This document shows positions 5,121 through 7,443 of a stretch of 7,443 nucleotides of DNA, in pieces. The position numbers and the translations under genes were made by a program. The stretch's first letter is position 1. Every line of letters starts with the position of its first letter. This stretch comes from an uncultured Mycoplasmatota bacterium. Its GTDB lineage: Bacteria; Bacillota_I; Bacilli_A; RF39; UBA660. The stretch lies in assembly GCA_947296775.1 (NCBI GenBank), contig CAMYRF010000040.1, forward strand, positions 1 to 7,443. The letters run 5' to 3'. The notes below the pieces were generated by a model. It was not told the DNA's origin. It was given only the letters and a program-made list of their open reading frames with translations, and made no database searches.

Positions 5121-6089
5121 ATGCTCAAAAAACTAAGTATAAGAAAAATAGGACTAACAACAGCTGCATTATTTGCATTAACCTTAATTTACCTAATACC
5201 AAGTAACGATAACAAATTAGATGTAACATCAGAATTAGAATATGTTGATACAAAAGTTCAAACAAACCCTATATTTTTGATGGATAAAAATAGTTATGCG
5301 GCACTTACTGATGTCGCAGTTTCAGGAACCAGCATCGAAGAGAAGGCTAGAGAACTATTAAACATTTTAACAGTAGGGGGCACAGATAGTAAAATTCCAA
5401 GTGGCTTCAGCGCTATTATCCCACCAGATACCACAATAAATAGCATAAAATTAGATGAAGATCTATTAAAAATAGATTTTTCAAAAGACTTATTAGATAT
5501 AAAAAAAGAATTAGAAGAAAGATTAATAGAAACAATAGTATATACCTTAACATCAATAGATGGAGTAAATAAAGTAATTATATATATAGATGGTGAAATA
5601 TTAACAACCTTACCAAAAAGCAAAATAAACTTACCAAGTACCCTTGATAGAGCATTTGGAATAAATAAGCAGTATGAATTTACCAAAACAGAAGATATAA
5701 ACGATGTAACAGTTTATTACATAAATGAAATAAATCATAAATACTATTATGTTCCAGTAACCAAATACCTCAATGATAATAGAGATAAAATTTCGATTAT
5801 AATTGATGAACTAACGTTAGGTTTTAATCACAACAAGAAACTTATGAGCTTTTTAAGCGAAGAAGCAAAACTAGTTTCTAGTAATATTGACAACAAAAAA
5901 ATGAATCTAGAATTCAATTCATATATATTTGATGACGCAACAACAGAAGAAATACTAGAAGAAGTAATATATACAATTTGCTTGTCTGCTAAAGATAATT
6001 ACGACATAGACGAAGTAGTTTTAACCGTCAATAATAAAGAAATTTACAAAACTACCATGAAAAGTCTTGAAACAAAGAAAAATTTATAG
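5121..6089 (+). CDS. gerM: Spore germination/sporulation protein GerM, two GerMN domains
   Basis: A 322-residue protein starting at ATG 5121, four bases after AGGTGA (5111-5116). Residues 1-11 are basic, 12-26 hydrophobic, so the protein is anchored to the membrane or exported. Two GerMN domains follow: about 48-165 (IFLMDKNSY, LLNILTVGG, PPDTTINSI, KIDFSKD, VIIYIDG) and about 196-310 (VTVYYINE, YYVPVTKYL, IIDELTLG, LEFNSYIF, VVLTVNNKE). Domain order and length agree with Bacillus subtilis GerM (about 366 residues). That protein is made in the mother cell, is needed for normal spores and germination, and helps hold SpoIIQ in the SpoIIIAH-SpoIIQ complex. Unlike that lipoprotein, no lipobox Cys is seen after the hydrophobic stretch. 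gerE and gerM are also near each other in Bacillus. No separate terminator is clear after it; the stop codon adjoins the tRNA promoter. Confidence 0.93.
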   Translation: MLKKLSIRKIGLTTAALFALTLIYLIPSNDNKLDVTSELEYVDTKVQTNPIFLMDKNSYAALTDVAVSGTSIEEKARELLNILTVGGTDSKIPSGFSAIIPPDTTINSIKLDEDLLKIDFSKDLLDIKKELEERLIETIVYTLTSIDGVNKVIIYIDGEILTTLPKSKINLPSTLDRAFGINKQYEFTKTEDINDVTVYYINEINHKYYYVPVTKYLNDNRDKISIIIDELTLGFNHNKKLMSFLSEEAKLVSSNIDNKKMNLEFNSYIFDDATTEEILEEVIYTICLSAKDNYDIDEVVLTVNNKEIYKTTMKSLETKKNL

Positions 6090-6095
6090 TATAAT
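6067..6095 (+). promoter_or_regulatory. Promoter of tRNA-Arg
   Basis: TTGAAA (6067-6072) and TATAAT (6090-6095) with a 17-base spacer form a near-consensus promoter. The -35 box and spacer lie inside the last codons of gerM, whose stop ends at 6089. Transcription would start near 6102, about 19 bases before the mature tRNA. Confidence 0.8.
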
Positions 6096-6096
6096 T

Positions 6097-6120
6097 AACT
6101 TGCACACAAAAGTGTAAGTT
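6097..6120 (+). repeat. Inverted repeat between gerM and the tRNA
   Basis: AACTT-GC-ACAC, loop AAAA, GTGT-AAGTT: a 9 bp stem with a two-base bulge, abutting the first tRNA base. No T-run follows. It could cap the 3' end of read-through gerM mRNA or mark tRNA 5' processing; in the tRNA's own transcript only part of the left arm would be present. Confidence 0.5.
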
Positions 6121-6197
<77 letters not shown>

Positions 6198-6209
6198 TTT
6201 AGAAATAAT

Positions 6210-6233
6210 CCCTTTGGAAACAAAGGGTTTTTT
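6210..6233 (+). terminator. tRNA-Arg terminator
   Basis: CCCTTTG (6210-6216) and CAAAGGG (6221-6227) pair perfectly around a GAAA tetraloop, followed by six T (6228-6233). Confidence 0.93.
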
Positions 6234-6310
6234 ATTGCGTTTTAAAATAAAAAACCTAAGTAAAAATAAAAACCTTTACATTATTAAACATACCATTTAA
6301 CTTATAAAAC

Positions 6311-6340
6311 TTTACAAAATCGCTGATAAGTGTATATAAT
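6311..6340 (+). promoter_or_regulatory. Promoter of the 236-residue hypothetical gene
   Basis: TTTACA (6311-6316, five of six to consensus) and TATAAT (6335-6340) with an 18-base spacer. The start would be near 6347, at the ribosome site itself (GAGGTGA, 6348-6354), giving a very short leader. Between the tRNA terminator and this promoter I see nothing else. Confidence 0.65.
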
Positions 6341-6358
6341 TAATGTAGAGGTGAAACT

Positions 6359-7069
6359 ATGAAAAACGAAACCCAAGTAAACGAAGAACTATTACAATAT
6401 TTCGAAAAAGTAAAAAATAAAGCAATAGCAAAATATAATCTTGAAGGATTAACAGAAACAGAAATAGGAGAGGCACTATTTAAACTGTATACACTAGAAC
6501 GAGAAAATGTTAAAGATGATCTTGAAAAAATAATAATTTTAGACTACTCCGAAAACTTTCTAGATGAAATTGCTACACCATTATTAAGCATGCTAAACCA
6601 AATAAAACCAGATACAGAATTTAAAGACAATCAAAATTTATTTTCAATTAGAAATAAATTAACGAAAATTAATCAATCATTAACTGAAGTTACATTAGAT
6701 AAATATGATTGTCTTTGCGAAGAAGGCATACTAGTAGATCAAATCACAAAAGAAGAAAAACCTATAAATAGTGAGTTATTAAAAGAAATATTATCGAAAC
6801 AAAATAATTTGTTCGCATTACCAGCACCAAAATATCCTGAAGTTAGAGCTCGCCACGAATTAAAAGAAAGCAATTATGATCAAGAATATTGGATGGATTA
6901 CATCCAAAACATAAATACAAAAAGTCATAATATAATAAGTTACTTTGAAGAAACAGAAAAAAGAGATAACGTAGAAGAATTTATGAATATCGCAAGTATT
7001 TATTACAACTATATGACCAATTATAATAGAATTAATCAACTTAATACAGAAAAAAGGAAAATAATATAA
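6359..7069 (+). CDS. Hypothetical cytoplasmic helical protein
   Basis: A 236-residue protein that I do not recognise. ATG 6359 follows GAGGTGA (6348-6354) at four bases. It is acidic-to-neutral, rich in Glu, Lys, Asn and Leu, and reads as mostly alpha-helical; no signal peptide or transmembrane segment is visible, so it is probably cytoplasmic. Visible landmarks are YFEKVKNKAIAKY (14-26), LTETEIGEALFKLY (31-44), a CLC pair in the middle (DKYDCLCEEGILVDQ), a Pro-containing turn (FALPAPKYPEVRARHEL) and a Tyr/Asn-rich end. No nucleotide-binding, nuclease or helix-turn-helix motif is seen. It has its own promoter after the tRNA and runs convergently into purA, so it is a single-gene unit. AT content and codon use match the neighbours; the long open frame with promoter and ribosome site supports a real gene. 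Confidence 0.8.
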   Translation: MKNETQVNEELLQYFEKVKNKAIAKYNLEGLTETEIGEALFKLYTLERENVKDDLEKIIILDYSENFLDEIATPLLSMLNQIKPDTEFKDNQNLFSIRNKLTKINQSLTEVTLDKYDCLCEEGILVDQITKEEKPINSELLKEILSKQNNLFALPAPKYPEVRARHELKESNYDQEYWMDYIQNINTKSHNIISYFEETEKRDNVEEFMNIASIYYNYMTNYNRINQLNTEKRKII

Positions 7070-7082
7070 CATTTTCCTTTTT
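7051..7082. terminator. Bidirectional terminator between convergent genes
   Basis: AAAAAGGAAAAT (7051-7062) and ATTTTCCTTTTT (7071-7082) form a perfect 12 bp inverted repeat with an eight-base loop. Each strand ends in a T-run, so it can stop both the hypothetical gene and purA. It contains the last codons and stop of the first gene and part of the purA stop codon. Confidence 0.85.
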
Positions 7083-7443
7083 ATTTTACTAATTTTAAAG
7101 TTTTGTCATTACGCACAATAATATCATCTCTGCCAGCACCAGTACCAATGAATTTAACAGGAGTATCAGTAATTTCTTCAATTCTATTTATATATATTTT
7201 GGCATTATCAGGCAAATCATCAAAATTATCAAATCCACTAATATTTCCAAAATTACCATCAAATTCTTCATAAATAGGTTCACAGTTTTCTAAAAATTCT
7301 AAATTAGAAGAAAAAGTGTCAACGATCATGCCTTTATATTTATAAGCTGTACAAAGTTTGATCCTATCCATTTTACCAACAGTATCCAAATGATTAATAG
7401 CTAAAGCTGTAACACCATTAATCATAATCGCATAATTAAGAGC
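7081..7443 (-). CDS. purA: Adenylosuccinate synthetase, C-terminal part (cut by window end)
   Basis: The last 120 codons of purA, open at the right edge of the window; its start lies beyond. The enzyme joins IMP and aspartate using GTP to make adenylosuccinate, the first step from IMP to AMP, in the cytoplasm. The visible part matches the C-terminal third of the family: LNYAIMINGVTALAINHLD, KLCTAYKYKG, CEPIYEEFDG, FDDLPDNAKIYINRIEE and then FIGTGAGRDDII, which corresponds to the conserved SVGPGRExTI-like end. The ATG at 7425-7423 is internal and not the start. The coding end overlaps the shared terminator. It is the only clear protein gene on the minus strand. No damage is seen in the visible part; its promoter and N-terminal GTP-binding loop cannot be checked. 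Confidence 0.95.
   Translation of the reverse strand, partial: ALNYAIMINGVTALAINHLDTVGKMDRIKLCTAYKYKGMIVDTFSSNLEFLENCEPIYEEFDGNFGNISGFDNFDDLPDNAKIYINRIEEITDTPVKFIGTGAGRDDIIVRNDKTLKLVK

Noticed and set aside
5294..5686. A 130-codon minus-strand open frame opposite gerM, and similar ones opposite other genes
   Set aside because: They are mirror frames of well-supported genes, with no ribosome site and Ser/Ile/Phe-rich translations typical of antisense reading.

Overview
The window comes from an AT-rich, spore-forming member of the Bacillota (Firmicutes), most likely a Bacilli/Erysipelotrichia-type gut lineage. The evidence is strong AGGAGG-type ribosome sites, sigma-A promoters with TATAAT boxes, AGA as the main Arg codon, TGG rather than TGA for Trp, and three sporulation genes (spoIIIAH-like, gerE, gerM). 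The standard genetic code and the sporulation genes argue against a true Mollicute.

Layout from left to right, all on + unless stated. A membrane-anchored surface protein (159-1247) has its own promoter and terminator. Lysyl-tRNA synthetase lysS (1348-2832) follows, closed by a clean terminator. An orphan CdiA-CT-like toxin nuclease (2954-3483) appears to be broken by a one-base frameshift near its C-terminus. Next is a gene-poor stretch (3484-3773) with a GC-rich island and two terminator-like hairpins that read on the minus strand; it looks like one or two small RNA genes. A type IV pilin-like protein (3774-4163) comes after it, then a sporulation block: spoIIIAH-like (4239-4748), gerE (4864-5070) and gerM (5121-6089). 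A tRNA-Arg(UCU) gene (6121-6197), an unrecognised 236-residue protein (6359-7069), and the 3' end of purA on the minus strand (7081-7443, cut by the window edge) complete it.

Nearly every gene is its own transcription unit: most have a recognisable promoter and almost every one is followed by a hairpin plus T-tract. The sporulation genes make functional sense together. SpoIIIAH is the mother-cell half of the SpoIIIAH-SpoIIQ channel, GerM is a mother-cell factor that in Bacillus subtilis supports that same complex, and GerE is the last mother-cell transcription regulator; a good sigma-K-type promoter sits before gerE. The tRNA-Arg reads AGA, the preferred Arg codon here.

The least ordinary part is 2954-3700: a solitary, probably broken tRNase-type toxin next to a strong minus-strand promoter whose RNA would be little more than a terminator hairpin antisense to the toxin 3' end, beside a 46% GC island flanked by 11-13% GC DNA.
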